DNA of 64,000 nucleotides from Thalassobacillus pellis (GCF_016908295.1 NZ_JAFBDO010000005.1:62001-126000); one strand, 5' to 3'. Shown: positions 48,984-57,335, numbered from the stretch's first letter. The notes: generated from the letters alone by a model not told the origin. Numbers and translations are program-made.

Positions 48984-49011
48984 ATAATACCACAGAAAAT
49001 CTGTTTGTTAA
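48984..49011 (-). promoter_or_regulatory. Antitoxin RNA promoter
   Basis: Minus-strand TTAACA (49006-49011), 16 bp, TATTAT (48984-48989). Confidence 0.6.
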
Positions 49012-49110
49012 CTGGAAAAGCATGAAAGAAGAGAATTTGACTATTTTTTAAATTAAAGTGATCCTGTACAGGCTGCCTTTACGATAGCTGATCAGAACGA
49101 CCCAACACAT

Positions 49111-49200
49111 TATTCCGTTATTATGGAATAGTAACGTGCTACTATAACTGTATCAAATTACTGTAAGGAGCATGCTTCAATTGCATCTGGTAATATTACC
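49111..49200. promoter_or_regulatory. Two palindromes upstream of the nitroreductase
   Basis: TATTCC-N8-GGAATA at 49111-49130 and the perfect palindrome GGTAATATTACC at 49189-49200. The second ends 26 bp before the ATG. They are possible operators for a redox or HxlR/MarR-type repressor. Confidence 0.5.
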
Positions 49201-49226
49201 ATTAAAATGCAGGGAGGAGATTTTAC

Positions 49227-49748
49227 ATGAATGTATTAGATGCCATTAGGAATAGAAGGGAAATTACAAAGTTTCTAGATGAAGAGATTCCAGCAGATAC
49301 ATTAGAAAAAATACTTGAAGCGGCTTACATGTCTCCATCCGGGAACAACCTCCCGTCTCGTGAATTCCTGCTTACGGTACAACGGGAAAAGCTGGATCAG
49401 CTTTCTCATGCAACGCCATTCGTTCCCTGGCTGAAAGAAGCGACTGCTGCCATCGTGGTAACAGGACGGCCTGATGTGAGTAAATACTGGCTTCAGGATG
49501 CATCCATTGCCTGCGGATATATATGGCTCTCTGCTGTAGAGCAAGGATTGGGTGCTGCATTCGGGGCAATATATCATGCCGAGGATCCTGCAGAATCCAC
49601 AAAGCGGGAAACATTAGTAAGAGAGGTGACCGGTATACCGGAAGACCGCAAAATTGTGGCCATTATCGGGATGGGTTATCCAAAAGGGGAAGTGAAACCG
49701 AAAAAGCTGCTATCAAGAGAGGAAATCGTTTATTACGAAAATTTCTAG
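49227..49748 (+). CDS. Nitroreductase-family FMN oxidoreductase
   Basis: 173 aa. N-terminal RNRREITKFLDEEIP is the FMN phosphate-binding start of the nitroreductase fold; SPSGNNLPSREFLLT and IACGYIWLSAVEQGLGAAFG follow, and AIIGMGYPKGE near the end is the conserved C-terminal strand. It reduces nitro compounds, quinones or flavins with NAD(P)H, generally as a dimer. Short for the family (about 170-220). The ATG follows AGGGAGGAG. Preceded by two palindromes and followed by a terminator. Confidence 0.85.
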   Translation: MNVLDAIRNRREITKFLDEEIPADTLEKILEAAYMSPSGNNLPSREFLLTVQREKLDQLSHATPFVPWLKEATAAIVVTGRPDVSKYWLQDASIACGYIWLSAVEQGLGAAFGAIYHAEDPAESTKRETLVREVTGIPEDRKIVAIIGMGYPKGEVKPKKLLSREEIVYYENF

Positions 49749-49766
49749 TTTATATAATTATGATCG

Positions 49767-49815
49767 AAGCTGTGTAAGCAGAGGGTTTTAACCCATATTT
49801 ACACAGCTTTTTTTA
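49767..49815 (+). terminator. Terminator of the nitroreductase gene
   Basis: AAGCTGTGTAA pairs with TTACACAGCTT, with an inner GGGTT/AACCC stem, followed by TTTTTT. Confidence 0.85.
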
Positions 49816-49834
49816 TACATAAAAAAAGAATAAT

Positions 49835-49945
49835 AATTTTGGAAAGAAGCTTTTCGACGTAGTGAAAATTCTAAAATTCTAAGTATATGAATAACTAACA
49901 CAGTCACGGAAGGACGATGAATGCTGGTTTTTTCTAATGTAACAA
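49835..49945. repeat. Interspersed repeat, family B2, full copy
   Basis: TTTTGGAAAGAAGCTTTTCG, ACGTAGTGAAAATTCTAAAA, AAGTATATGAATAACTAACA and ACGATGAATGCTGGTTTTTT. It lies between the nitroreductase terminator and a small membrane gene. Confidence 0.75.
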
Positions 49946-50049
49946 GTGGCTGAAACTCCACATTATTGGCAGAGCTATCGTGTTAGAGCATAGCCTTCTA
50001 AGGGTAGGGAATAGTAGAAAGACAATGGCTGATGCAAAGGAGAGATTAG

Positions 50050-50292
50050 ATGAAGAACATTATGTACTCGGTAACGATCCAGAAATTGTTGCAGCTGATT
50101 GGAATCGGTGTATTAGTCGGCTTTATACTCGGACTAATCGCTTTTACTTCGCAGAGCTCTTTCGTGATGGTAATTACGATTTTATTAAGCGTTATTATCC
50201 TCCTTCTCGCAGCGATGTTTGCAGAATTATATCACATTCGCGAAGCAATCAATAAGCAGCGCGAGGAAGAGAAAGAAAATCCACATTTATGA
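50050..50292 (+). CDS. Small two-helix membrane protein
   Basis: 80 aa with an ATG after AAGGAGAGATTAG. Two hydrophobic helices (KLLQLIGIGVLVGFILGLIA, MVITILLSVIILLLAAMF) are followed by a charged C-terminal helix (AELYHIREAINKQREEEKEN) that is probably cytoplasmic. No family recognised. A strong terminator follows. Monocistronic. Confidence 0.7.
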   Translation: MKNIMYSVTIQKLLQLIGIGVLVGFILGLIAFTSQSSFVMVITILLSVIILLLAAMFAELYHIREAINKQREEEKENPHL

Positions 50293-50298
50293 ACAAAC

Positions 50299-50338
50299 AA
50301 GCGGTCCCTGTTGCCAAAGGGACCGCTTTCGTTTTCTT
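50299..50338. terminator. Terminator hairpin between convergent genes
   Basis: GCGGTCCC pairs with GGGACCGC around a 10-nt loop, then TTTCGTTTT on the plus strand. Minus-strand T-runs (TTGTTTGTT) may terminate the PLA2-like gene as well. Confidence 0.8.
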
Positions 50339-50636
50339 ATCGAAAAAAACTGCATGTAAACATCTGCTGTAATTTCATGTAGTTGTATAAAGTTCGGGCA
50401 TGTCGGCCTTCGGGCGTGTATGGATTAATTTTTCTGCGCAGGCAATCCATAAATACACGGTCGCAATAACAGGAGGGACCATATTGCTGGTAGCAAATAT
50501 CATGCTGCATACAGCAGGAATCGACTTCATTGATTGGTGCTCCAGGACCGCTGCATCCAGGACCGCACCAATTGTAGCCTGGAAATACACAAAAGCCACG
50601 TCTTTTGCGTTTGGGTTGTGGAAACAATCTTTTCAC
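50337..50636 (-). CDS. Phospholipase A2-like small protein
   Basis: About 99 aa from GTG (50636) or 96 aa from a TTG at 50627, the latter with better spacing from AGGCGG. It carries the secreted-PLA2-type core: Ca2+ loop YNWCGPGCSGPG and active-site DSCCMQHDICY with the catalytic His-Asp pair, then paired cysteines to fix the helices. PLA2 hydrolyses the sn-2 ester of phospholipids. Very short for the fold, with no signal peptide, so folding or location needs another mechanism; some bacilli carry such proteins of unknown role, and a spore-coat location has been suggested. Confidence 0.75.
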   Translation of the reverse strand: MKRLFPQPKRKRRGFCVFPGYNWCGPGCSGPGAPINEVDSCCMQHDICYQQYGPSCYCDRVFMDCLRRKINPYTPEGRHARTLYNYMKLQQMFTCSFFR

Positions 50637-50654
50637 CGCCTGTTTTTTTATACT

Positions 50655-50748
50655 TTAGGAAAGTTTAACTTTGTTAAAGGAATAAAGTATAAGTAAAACC
50701 AAGGCTGTCGCCATTAGGACTTGGCGACAAGCCAAGTTCTTCTAATAA
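50655..50748. repeat. Interspersed repeat, family B1, full copy
   Basis: TAGGAAAGTTTAACTTTGTT, AAAGTATAAGTAAAACCAAG and ACTTGGCGACAAGCCAAGTT then CTTCTAATA. It is upstream of the GyrI-like gene and starts behind the PLA2-like gene. Confidence 0.8.
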
Positions 50749-50855
50749 CATATGCCACTGTGCAATAAACGACAGAGTAAATGCCTAGTATTTGCAGGAA
50801 TTAACTGGAATAACGTAGAAATTGTCGTTAAAGAGCAGAAGGGAGGCAGTGTTGT

Positions 50856-51347
50856 ATGAATAAAAATAATATAAAAGTTTCAAGTATCCCCCAGGTAGTA
50901 GAAAAGCCGGGCTTTAAGGTGATCGGGACCTCGTGTGAAACGACGATGGATGAAAAAGATATTAAAATACCGCGATTGGTATCGGATTTCCAAGTGAATA
51001 GAATTGCCGATATTCATAATCGCATCAACGCACCTCGCTCCTATGGAATATTTGTTGACCCTCCAGGGTGGAATCCAGATACGGAACCGTTCACATGGAT
51101 TGCAGCTGTAGAGGTGGATAACCTGGATTTTATTCCAGAAGGGATGGTGTGGAAAGCGCTCCCTGCCCACCAATACGCCACATTATCCTACAACCCCTCC
51201 GTTGATGAAATGGACCCTTATCAATTTCTACATGGCTGGATAAAAGAAAATGGATACCATCAGCTTGGGAGCTTTGGTTTTGAAATGTACGAACAATACA
51301 CGGGACCAGATACGGAATACACGCTCTATTTACCAGTCGGCCGGTAA
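50856..51347 (+). CDS. GyrI-like small-molecule-binding domain protein
   Basis: 163 aa, a stand-alone GyrI/AraC effector-binding (SHS2-pair) domain: VSSIPQVVEKPGFKVIGTSC at the start, then ITAAVEVDNLDFIPEGM-like (WIAAVEVDNLDFIPEGMVWK) and LYLPVGR at the end. Such proteins bind hydrophobic or cationic small molecules, as in BmrR and GyrI, often as antitoxins or drug buffers. No HTH is present. The ATG follows AAGGGAGGCAG. Monocistronic between a repeat and the FAD oxidase. Confidence 0.75.
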   Translation: MNKNNIKVSSIPQVVEKPGFKVIGTSCETTMDEKDIKIPRLVSDFQVNRIADIHNRINAPRSYGIFVDPPGWNPDTEPFTWIAAVEVDNLDFIPEGMVWKALPAHQYATLSYNPSVDEMDPYQFLHGWIKENGYHQLGSFGFEMYEQYTGPDTEYTLYLPVGR

Positions 51348-51427
51348 TAAACTGACTCTAAGAAATTGAGTCATGGCTTCCTCTCTAGTAAAATAACTAT
51401 GAAAACTAAGAGGAAAAGGTGTGTGCC

Positions 51428-52540
51428 ATGAAATATATCGTAGTAGGAGCCGGGATCCTTGGTGCCTCCACAGCGTACCACCTGGCAAAGGCAGGAGAGG
51501 AAGTAATCCTTGTCGATAGACATGATGAGGGGCAGGCAACCGGTGCAGCTGCAGGGATTATTTGTCCATGGCTTACCCAGCGGCGCAATAAAAAATGGTA
51601 CCGTCTGGCAAAGGGTGGAGCAAGGTATTATCCTTCCTTGATTGAACAGCTTGAAGAAGATGGAGAAACAGATACCGGCTATCGCCGTGTAGGTGCCATC
51701 AGTATCCACACCGATGAGGAAAAGCTGAAAAAAATGGTGGAGCGTGCAGTAAAACGTCGGGAGGAAGCGCCTGAAATCGGAGAAATCACCCTATTATCAC
51801 AAAAGGAAACAAAGCGATTATTTCCCCCTCTTTCAGAGGAATATAGTTCCGTTCATGTCAGTGGAGGTGCACGTGTGAACGGACATGCATTACGAGACGC
51901 TTTGGTACGTGCTGCGCAAAAGCATGGCGCTGATTTTTACCAACAAAGTGCTTCCTTAACTCATGAAAATAACCGGGTGACAGGCGTAGAGGTCAATGGA
52001 GAATTCCTCGGTGCAGATCAGGTGATCCTTACAGCGGGTGCATGGACGAAAGAGCTTCTCAGCCCACTTGGTATCACATTCCAGATTCATCCGCAGAAAG
52101 CACAAATTGTTCATCTTGAAATCCCTCAAACAGATACGTCTGATTGGCCGGTAGTCATGCCTCCGAATAATCAGTACCTGCTATCGTTTAATGGCGGGCG
52201 TATCGTTGCAGGAGCTACTCACGAAGATGAAGCTGGTTTTGACAGACGAGTCACAGCAGGAGGCGTCCAGGAAATCCTTGGTAAAGCGCTGGCTTCCGCA
52301 CCAGGACTTGCCAGCAGTACTATTCTTGATATAAAAGTAGGCTTTCGACCGGTAGCGCCTGGTTTTCTTCCTGTGTTTGGACCGCTTCCAGGTTATGATG
52401 GAGTAATTGTTGCAAACGGTCTTGGGGCGTCAGGATTGACAGTTGGTCCTTACCTGGGAGCTGAGATTGCAAAGCTTGCGATGGGAAAAAATACAGAGCT
52501 TGATCCTGCTGATTATGATGTAGGGGAAGCCCTTGAATAA
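51428..52540 (+). CDS. FAD-dependent amine/amino-acid oxidoreductase (DadA/YurR-like)
   Basis: 370 aa from the ATG at 51428. The N-terminal dinucleotide fold YIVVGAGILGASTAYHLAKAG with GxGxxG, then ERH-type DRHDEGQATGAAAG, mark the D-amino-acid oxidase (DAO) superfamily. A C-terminal VANGLGASGLTVGPYLGAEI completes the FAD site. Similar in length to Bacillus YurR and other putative D-amino acid dehydrogenases or glycine oxidases; substrate unknown. Two in-frame upstream GTG/TGT codons lack an SD. Ends at a terminator. Confidence 0.85.
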   Translation: MKYIVVGAGILGASTAYHLAKAGEEVILVDRHDEGQATGAAAGIICPWLTQRRNKKWYRLAKGGARYYPSLIEQLEEDGETDTGYRRVGAISIHTDEEKLKKMVERAVKRREEAPEIGEITLLSQKETKRLFPPLSEEYSSVHVSGGARVNGHALRDALVRAAQKHGADFYQQSASLTHENNRVTGVEVNGEFLGADQVILTAGAWTKELLSPLGITFQIHPQKAQIVHLEIPQTDTSDWPVVMPPNNQYLLSFNGGRIVAGATHEDEAGFDRRVTAGGVQEILGKALASAPGLASSTILDIKVGFRPVAPGFLPVFGPLPGYDGVIVANGLGASGLTVGPYLGAEIAKLAMGKNTELDPADYDVGEALE

Positions 52541-52554
52541 ACATGGAATGAATG

Positions 52555-52587
52555 GAAGAGGTTTTTCAATATTGCCTCTTCTTTTTT
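52555..52587 (+). terminator. Terminator of the FAD oxidoreductase gene
   Basis: GAAGAGG pairs with CCTCTTC around a 13-nt loop, followed by TTTTTTG. Confidence 0.8.
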
Positions 52588-52747
52588 GTGCTTTAAGATA
52601 AGCTGGTATCCTTCTCTTTAGTCGAAAAACATCATGGTATTTTTACATAGGTACCTCATTAAAATTTTTCCATACTGACTTGAGTTTTAAGGCAGATGGA
52701 AAGTGGTAAAAGAATAAAGCTATGTCAACAATGAGGAGCTTATTTAA

Positions 52748-53734
52748 ATGGGAATATTGATGTTTGCTTTATTTTTTATATCTGCGGCTGCCGCTTATTA
52801 TATATCCGTTCAGCTCGCATCTTATGGGGATGGTGTTAAAGAAAAAACGAAAGCCTCCTCTGCTTTTGTCGGTATCATCATCGGGGTTGCCGTTTCTCTC
52901 CCGGAACTTACAGCCAGTGTCACAGCTGTTGTCATTAACAGCCCGGATTTAGCGATCGGTAATCTGGTAGGAAGTAACTTGTTCAATATCCTGGTGCTGG
53001 CCCTGCTTGATATTTATTATCGGCGTCAGCAAATCATGGGAAGTACCAATTTTGAAAGTGAATCGTATTGTTATCTTTTGATTATCATGACCATGGTAGT
53101 GATGCTCGGTTTGTCATTAACCTTGCCAGAGGGGGTCTATCATGTTGGGTACACATCTGTCGTGCTGACTTTGCTTTACTTTGGAGGTATTAGATGGATC
53201 AATGCCCACTCAGACGAAAAGGTGAAACCGAGAAAGCAAGAAAATAGAAGATTTGAGAATAAAACAAAGCACCAGGTAATTCTGTGGTTTTTATTTTATG
53301 GGCTGCTGATTATGATTGTAGGTACTGTTTTAACAGTAGCTGCCGATCAAATAGCGGTGATTACAGGTTTAGGTGCATCCTTCATTGGTTCGATTTTAGT
53401 AGGGGCAAGTACTTCCTTACCTGATGCAGTTAGTCTTGCTACGGTATTAAAAATGCGCAACTACAATATGGGTGTCAGCTCCCTGCTCGGAAGTAATGTC
53501 TTTAACCTGCTGCTTCTAGCATTCACGGATGTCATTTACTTTCAAAATAACTTATTTCAACATGCCGGCTCCACTCATATCGTCACAAGTGGCGCTTCCA
53601 TAGCCATGATTTTACTCTTGCTTTACAGTATTAAACGGAAAAAGCACAGTTCTACATTTATGTATATGCTTCCTTCCTTGCTGATCGCTGCAGTCTATGT
53701 GGCAACGACTGTAATCATTTTCACTATGAAATAA
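52748..53734 (+). CDS. CaCA-superfamily cation exchanger (Ca2+/Na+ or K+ dependent)
   Basis: 328 aa with about ten membrane helices in two halves. The alpha repeats are SLPELTASVTAV...LAIGNLVGSNLFNIL near residue 60-85 and GASTSLPDAVSLATVLKMRN with MGVSSLLGSNVFNLLL near 225-255, carrying the paired acidic residues. It resembles bacterial YrbG and YfkE type Ca2+/cation antiporters. Between the halves is a charged loop (KVKPRKQENRRFENKTKHQ). The ATG follows AGGAG at 10 bp. Ends at a strong terminator. Confidence 0.85.
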   Translation: MGILMFALFFISAAAAYYISVQLASYGDGVKEKTKASSAFVGIIIGVAVSLPELTASVTAVVINSPDLAIGNLVGSNLFNILVLALLDIYYRRQQIMGSTNFESESYCYLLIIMTMVVMLGLSLTLPEGVYHVGYTSVVLTLLYFGGIRWINAHSDEKVKPRKQENRRFENKTKHQVILWFLFYGLLIMIVGTVLTVAADQIAVITGLGASFIGSILVGASTSLPDAVSLATVLKMRNYNMGVSSLLGSNVFNLLLLAFTDVIYFQNNLFQHAGSTHIVTSGASIAMILLLLYSIKRKKHSSTFMYMLPSLLIAAVYVATTVIIFTMK

Positions 53735-53745
53735 GTAAGGTAGTT

Positions 53746-53787
53746 AAAAAAGCACAAAGGAGTAGAATTACTTCTTTGTGCTTTTAC
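53746..53787 (+). terminator. Terminator of the CaCA exchanger gene
   Basis: AAAAGCACAAAGGAGTA pairs with TACTTCTTTGTGCTTTT with one mismatch. Confidence 0.85.
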
Positions 53788-53866
53788 TGTGGATAGTTAT
53801 ATTATTTTGTTAAAGGAAAATATTCGCTATTAACGTGTTTTCATAAAACATGGTACCTTTACTGCT

Positions 53867-56011
53867 CTATGTCGCCTTGCTTTTTTTCTTTTTACCAAAA
53901 GGAAACCACCAGTTCCATCTGCCAAGCAGCTTCATCAGACTCGGAACCAGGAGCAGCCGGATGATCGTAGCATCGATGAAAATAGCAATTGCAATGCCGA
54001 TACCTATCTGTTTAACCGGCACCACACCGGTAAATGCGAATGCACCTGTAATGACAATCATGATTAAAGCTGCGGATGTTATGATTTTACTCGTATTCGC
54101 CAGACCTTCAATGGTGGCAGTCGTATTATTTCCTGTCTCCAGATAATATTCCTGCATTCTTGAAATCAAAAATACTTCATAGTCCATGCTCAGCCCAAAG
54201 ACAAGACTGAAAACAATCACAGGAAGAATCAAGGCAATTTCAGCTTCTGAAAGTCCAAGGTGTCCACCTTGAAACAGCCAGACTAGAACGCCGAACGTGG
54301 ACGCTAATCCGATGATATTCATAAGAATCGCCTTTAACGGGATGATAATGGAGCGGAATGCAAGCATCAGAATAAAAAAGGTCGAGACCAGGATGATAGC
54401 AAGGCTGACAAGCACTTTGTCTTTTATTTCATCATATATTTCCTGATTGAATTTCGGCTGTCCGCCTAGCATGACATCGACTTCCCAATCGGTCTCCTGC
54501 CATTCCCGCATCAAGTCTTGTGCCGCTTCAGAACTGCTTTCCACCGAGAGTTCGATCGGAATCAGCAGCTGATCCCCTCTTACGAACTGGTTAATCAGCG
54601 GATCCAGTTGTGCCTTGGATTGAGGTTGTTCCAAAGCTGCTGACAGCTTATCTGCTGAGTCCATTTTGCTACCTGTGTATAAGGTGGTGACAGATTCAAC
54701 GATGGAAGGTTTCTGTAATTTTTCCTGCAGCTGTTTCATCTGTTCTAAGCCTTCTTGGCTGAGCCAATCGCCATTACGTTCAGCAATCAGGTAAGACGTA
54801 CTTTCAGATCCTCCCATAAATTCAGCTTCAATCGTTTCAAAAGCCTGTCTGGAATCGTAGCTTTTAGGCAATGATTCAATATCTGGAATAGTAAGATCAA
54901 TATTTTTCAACGGAATTACACCTATTAAAAGAACCAATAGTGCTGCCAAAGTAATTTTTCCAGGATGCTTCATTACCCATCTTCCATATTTTCTCCAGCG
55001 GGCAGTTGTATCTTTATCGGTCGCCAGGATACGCCACTTGTGGATGCGCGGTCCAAGTACATACAATAGGGAAGGGAGCAGTGTCAGGGAAGCGAGTACC
55101 GCACCAGTAATGACCACCGTTCCACCGATTGCAATATTTTTAAATATATCTACTTCTATCACAATCATTGCAGCCAGGCCAATGAAAACGCAAAGTGCCG
55201 AGAACAAGATTGATCTGCCGGCAGTCTGGATCGTTGTCATCAGTGCTTCATCTTTTTCCTGGGATTGAATTTCTTCTTTATAACGGTTAATGAACAGTAA
55301 CGCAAAATCAATGCTCAATGCTAAGCCAATCATTGGTGCTATATTCAATATGAAAATAGATAGCTGGATATTTTCACCGATAATAGCTAGGAGTCCAAAT
55401 CCGAAAGCGATCGTAACCCCGCCGATAATCAGAGGCAGCAGCGAAGCAATCACCGTTCCGAAAGCGAGCAGCAGTACGATTAGAGCGATAGGAAGACCGA
55501 TCAGTTCTGCCCGTTTCAAATCATTTTGGCTTGCATGGTTGATATCCTCTGATATCACAGGTGCCCCGGTCAGGGTTATGTTTTCTTCATCATTCGTGAT
55601 TTCTCTTAATTTATCGATGGTCTCTGCCATTTCCAGCGATTCATCATTATAATTTATGACTGCGTAAGCTATCTTTTCTTTCCTCAAGGATTCATCTTCT
55701 AAAGGTGAAGTGATGGTCGAAGATACACCAAGTTCTTTTATTTCATTCAAGGTTGTTTCGATAGTTTTAGAGAATTCTTCCTTACTTTTATCCTCATTTT
55801 CAAATAGTACAAGAATACTTGATTCAGGAAAATCGAAGGTCTCCGTCAGATCAGATTGAACCTGTTCATATTCCCCGTCTGTGCGGAAGCCATCTCCTTC
55901 CAGCAGGGAAGGCAGCTGGATGGCGAAATAGCCCATTCCTAATGTAAGTAATATCCAGAATGTAAGTAATAATTTATAGGATTTTACAATGATAGTGGAT
56001 AGCTTTTGCAA
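53867..56011 (-). CDS. MMPL/RND-superfamily transporter
   Basis: 714 aa with twelve membrane helices in two six-helix halves, each with a large external loop. Signatures include the first loop GDGFRTDGEYEQVQSDLTET and the helix motif DFALLFINRYKE (about 230), repeated as DYEVFLISRMQEYY in the second half. In Bacillus, MMPL-type proteins such as YdfJ and YerP (SwrC) export lipids, peptides or antibiotics. The start is TTG at 56011 after AAGGAG (11 bp). Monocistronic; no adjacent regulator was found in the window. Confidence 0.85.
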   Translation of the reverse strand: MQKLSTIIVKSYKLLLTFWILLTLGMGYFAIQLPSLLEGDGFRTDGEYEQVQSDLTETFDFPESSILVLFENEDKSKEEFSKTIETTLNEIKELGVSSTITSPLEDESLRKEKIAYAVINYNDESLEMAETIDKLREITNDEENITLTGAPVISEDINHASQNDLKRAELIGLPIALIVLLLAFGTVIASLLPLIIGGVTIAFGFGLLAIIGENIQLSIFILNIAPMIGLALSIDFALLFINRYKEEIQSQEKDEALMTTIQTAGRSILFSALCVFIGLAAMIVIEVDIFKNIAIGGTVVITGAVLASLTLLPSLLYVLGPRIHKWRILATDKDTTARWRKYGRWVMKHPGKITLAALLVLLIGVIPLKNIDLTIPDIESLPKSYDSRQAFETIEAEFMGGSESTSYLIAERNGDWLSQEGLEQMKQLQEKLQKPSIVESVTTLYTGSKMDSADKLSAALEQPQSKAQLDPLINQFVRGDQLLIPIELSVESSSEAAQDLMREWQETDWEVDVMLGGQPKFNQEIYDEIKDKVLVSLAIILVSTFFILMLAFRSIIIPLKAILMNIIGLASTFGVLVWLFQGGHLGLSEAEIALILPVIVFSLVFGLSMDYEVFLISRMQEYYLETGNNTTATIEGLANTSKIITSAALIMIVITGAFAFTGVVPVKQIGIGIAIAIFIDATIIRLLLVPSLMKLLGRWNWWFPFGKKKKSKAT

Positions 56012-56172
56012 AGTTGATCATTCTCCTTCAAATAGGCTCACTTTAAAATCATACTCCATTCTGCCTGAACTTGGAAATGAATCGTTTTGTAATAAACGGA
56101 AGACTGTTTTGCTATAGCGGGGGCAGGGTAAGGTTTTAGAGGTAATGATTAAAGCCTGATGAGGTGGAGGAA

Positions 56173-56808
56173 ATGGAAATACCTGAAAAGATTTTGAAAC
56201 TTGCAGAAAAAAGGATGGAGCCCCATGATACGGAAGGGCTGGTCATTGGCGAAGGGAACGATCAGGCAGAGATTCTGATCGTAGGGGAGGCCCCCGGTGA
56301 AAAAGAAGCTGTGGAAGGAAAGCCATTTATTGGACGTGCCGGCAAAGAGCTGGATGATCAACTAGCTTATATTGGACTGGAGCGGAAAGATATTTACATC
56401 ACGAGTGCCGTCCGTAGCAGGCCATACAAATGGGTGAAAACAAATAAGAAGGGATCCGGAGGGACGCGTAAAGCAAACCGGAAGCCAAACCAGAAGGAAA
56501 TACTCGCTCACGCTCCCATCCTGGATTACCAGATCGATAAAATAGATCCGAAACTGATCATTGCCCTTGGCGGTGTTGCGTATGAAAGGTTGACTGGGCG
56601 AAACGATAAAATGACAGATATCGTTGGCAAAGTAGTCGAAACACCGGTAAAAAAACTGGTCGATGTTCAAGGTTCCGAATATACTTTTACGAAAAAAGAG
56701 TATGCTATCATCCCGATGTATCACCCTGCCGCCGTTTTCTACAATCCATCTATCAAAGAGAAGATATATGAAGCGCTTGACCATTTGAAAGACTATTTGG
56801 ATAAATAA
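56173..56808 (+). CDS. Uracil-DNA glycosylase superfamily protein lacking Fe-S cysteines
   Basis: About 211 aa from the ATG at 56173 (GTG at 56164 is the longer choice). The characteristic family 4-type block is LIVGEAPGEKEAVEGKPFIG followed by RAG, and the later PMYHPAAVFYNP motif carries the catalytic-side His. Family 4/5 enzymes normally bind a [4Fe-4S] cluster with four Cys; this protein has no cysteine at all, so it must fold without the cluster or belong to a divergent branch. Length is normal. It would remove uracil from DNA. Confidence 0.8.
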   Translation: MEIPEKILKLAEKRMEPHDTEGLVIGEGNDQAEILIVGEAPGEKEAVEGKPFIGRAGKELDDQLAYIGLERKDIYITSAVRSRPYKWVKTNKKGSGGTRKANRKPNQKEILAHAPILDYQIDKIDPKLIIALGGVAYERLTGRNDKMTDIVGKVVETPVKKLVDVQGSEYTFTKKEYAIIPMYHPAAVFYNPSIKEKIYEALDHLKDYLDK

Positions 56809-56854
56809 TGTCATGTGTGAATCGAGTTTTTCAATAGCTGGTATAACCCAGCAA

Positions 56855-56981
56855 GAGGCTGTCTCAAAAGTCAAAAACAGGTTTGCCAGAGGCGAGGCAA
56901 CTGAATAATGGAAGTCTTAAAAAAAGGTTGATTTTAAAAAACGGTCTGTATGGATTTTTATGTCCATGCAGGCCGTTTTAT
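56855..56981. repeat. Composite intergenic element with ACGGTCTGTATGGA hairpin
   Basis: AAGAGGCTGTCTCAAAAGTC (56859 onward), an internal spacer, then ACGGTCTGTATGGA (56941-56954) pairing with TCCATGCAGGCCGT (56963-56976) with TTTTA after it. The hairpin is a near copy of 11861-11906; both are followed by family A sequence. Confidence 0.6.
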
Positions 56982-57049
56982 CTGGAATTTTATAAAAATG
57001 GGTGGTGCCCACATACGATTATATCACTGTAGATTCTATGATAAGCGTG

Positions 57050-57170
57050 AGGCGTTGACGCCTGCGGGGACAGCACGAGCCGAAAATCCACTTGGTCAAG
57101 TGGTCTTCTTGACCAAGATAGCTGAGGTCGTGCCCGCGGCAAGCGATTCGTGGAATCAACGACAAGCTTT
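57050..57170. repeat. Interspersed hairpin repeat, family A, copy 4
   Basis: GGCGTTGACGCCTGCGGGGA, CAGCACGAGCCGAAAATCCA and the perfect 10-bp stem CTTGGTCAAG / CTTGACCAAG with a 7-nt loop, ending GTCGTGCCCGCGGCAAGCGA. Best preserved copy in the window. Confidence 0.85.
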
Positions 57171-57271
57171 AACAGCTCCTAAATAAAGATTTTTTCAGTG
57201 GCCTCCCAAAAGCAGAAGTGTAAAAGTCTGAGGATATATTGTGGACATATTTAAAATTTTCTGAAAAAATA

Positions 57272-57300
57272 TTGACTTTTTACTATACTCACGTTATTGT
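57272..57300 (+). promoter_or_regulatory. paa operon promoter
   Basis: TTGACT (57272-57277), 17 bp, TATTGT (57295-57300). The leader to paaA is about 190 nt. Confidence 0.65.
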
Positions 57301-57335
57301 TAGGTTAATTAATATGACACTTAAATAACATGACG

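Noticed and set aside
49980-50255. 91-codon plus-strand ORF overlapping the small two-helix membrane gene
   Set aside because: Shifted frame of a gene with a clear SD and hydrophobic segments; the shifted product has no hydrophobic pattern.
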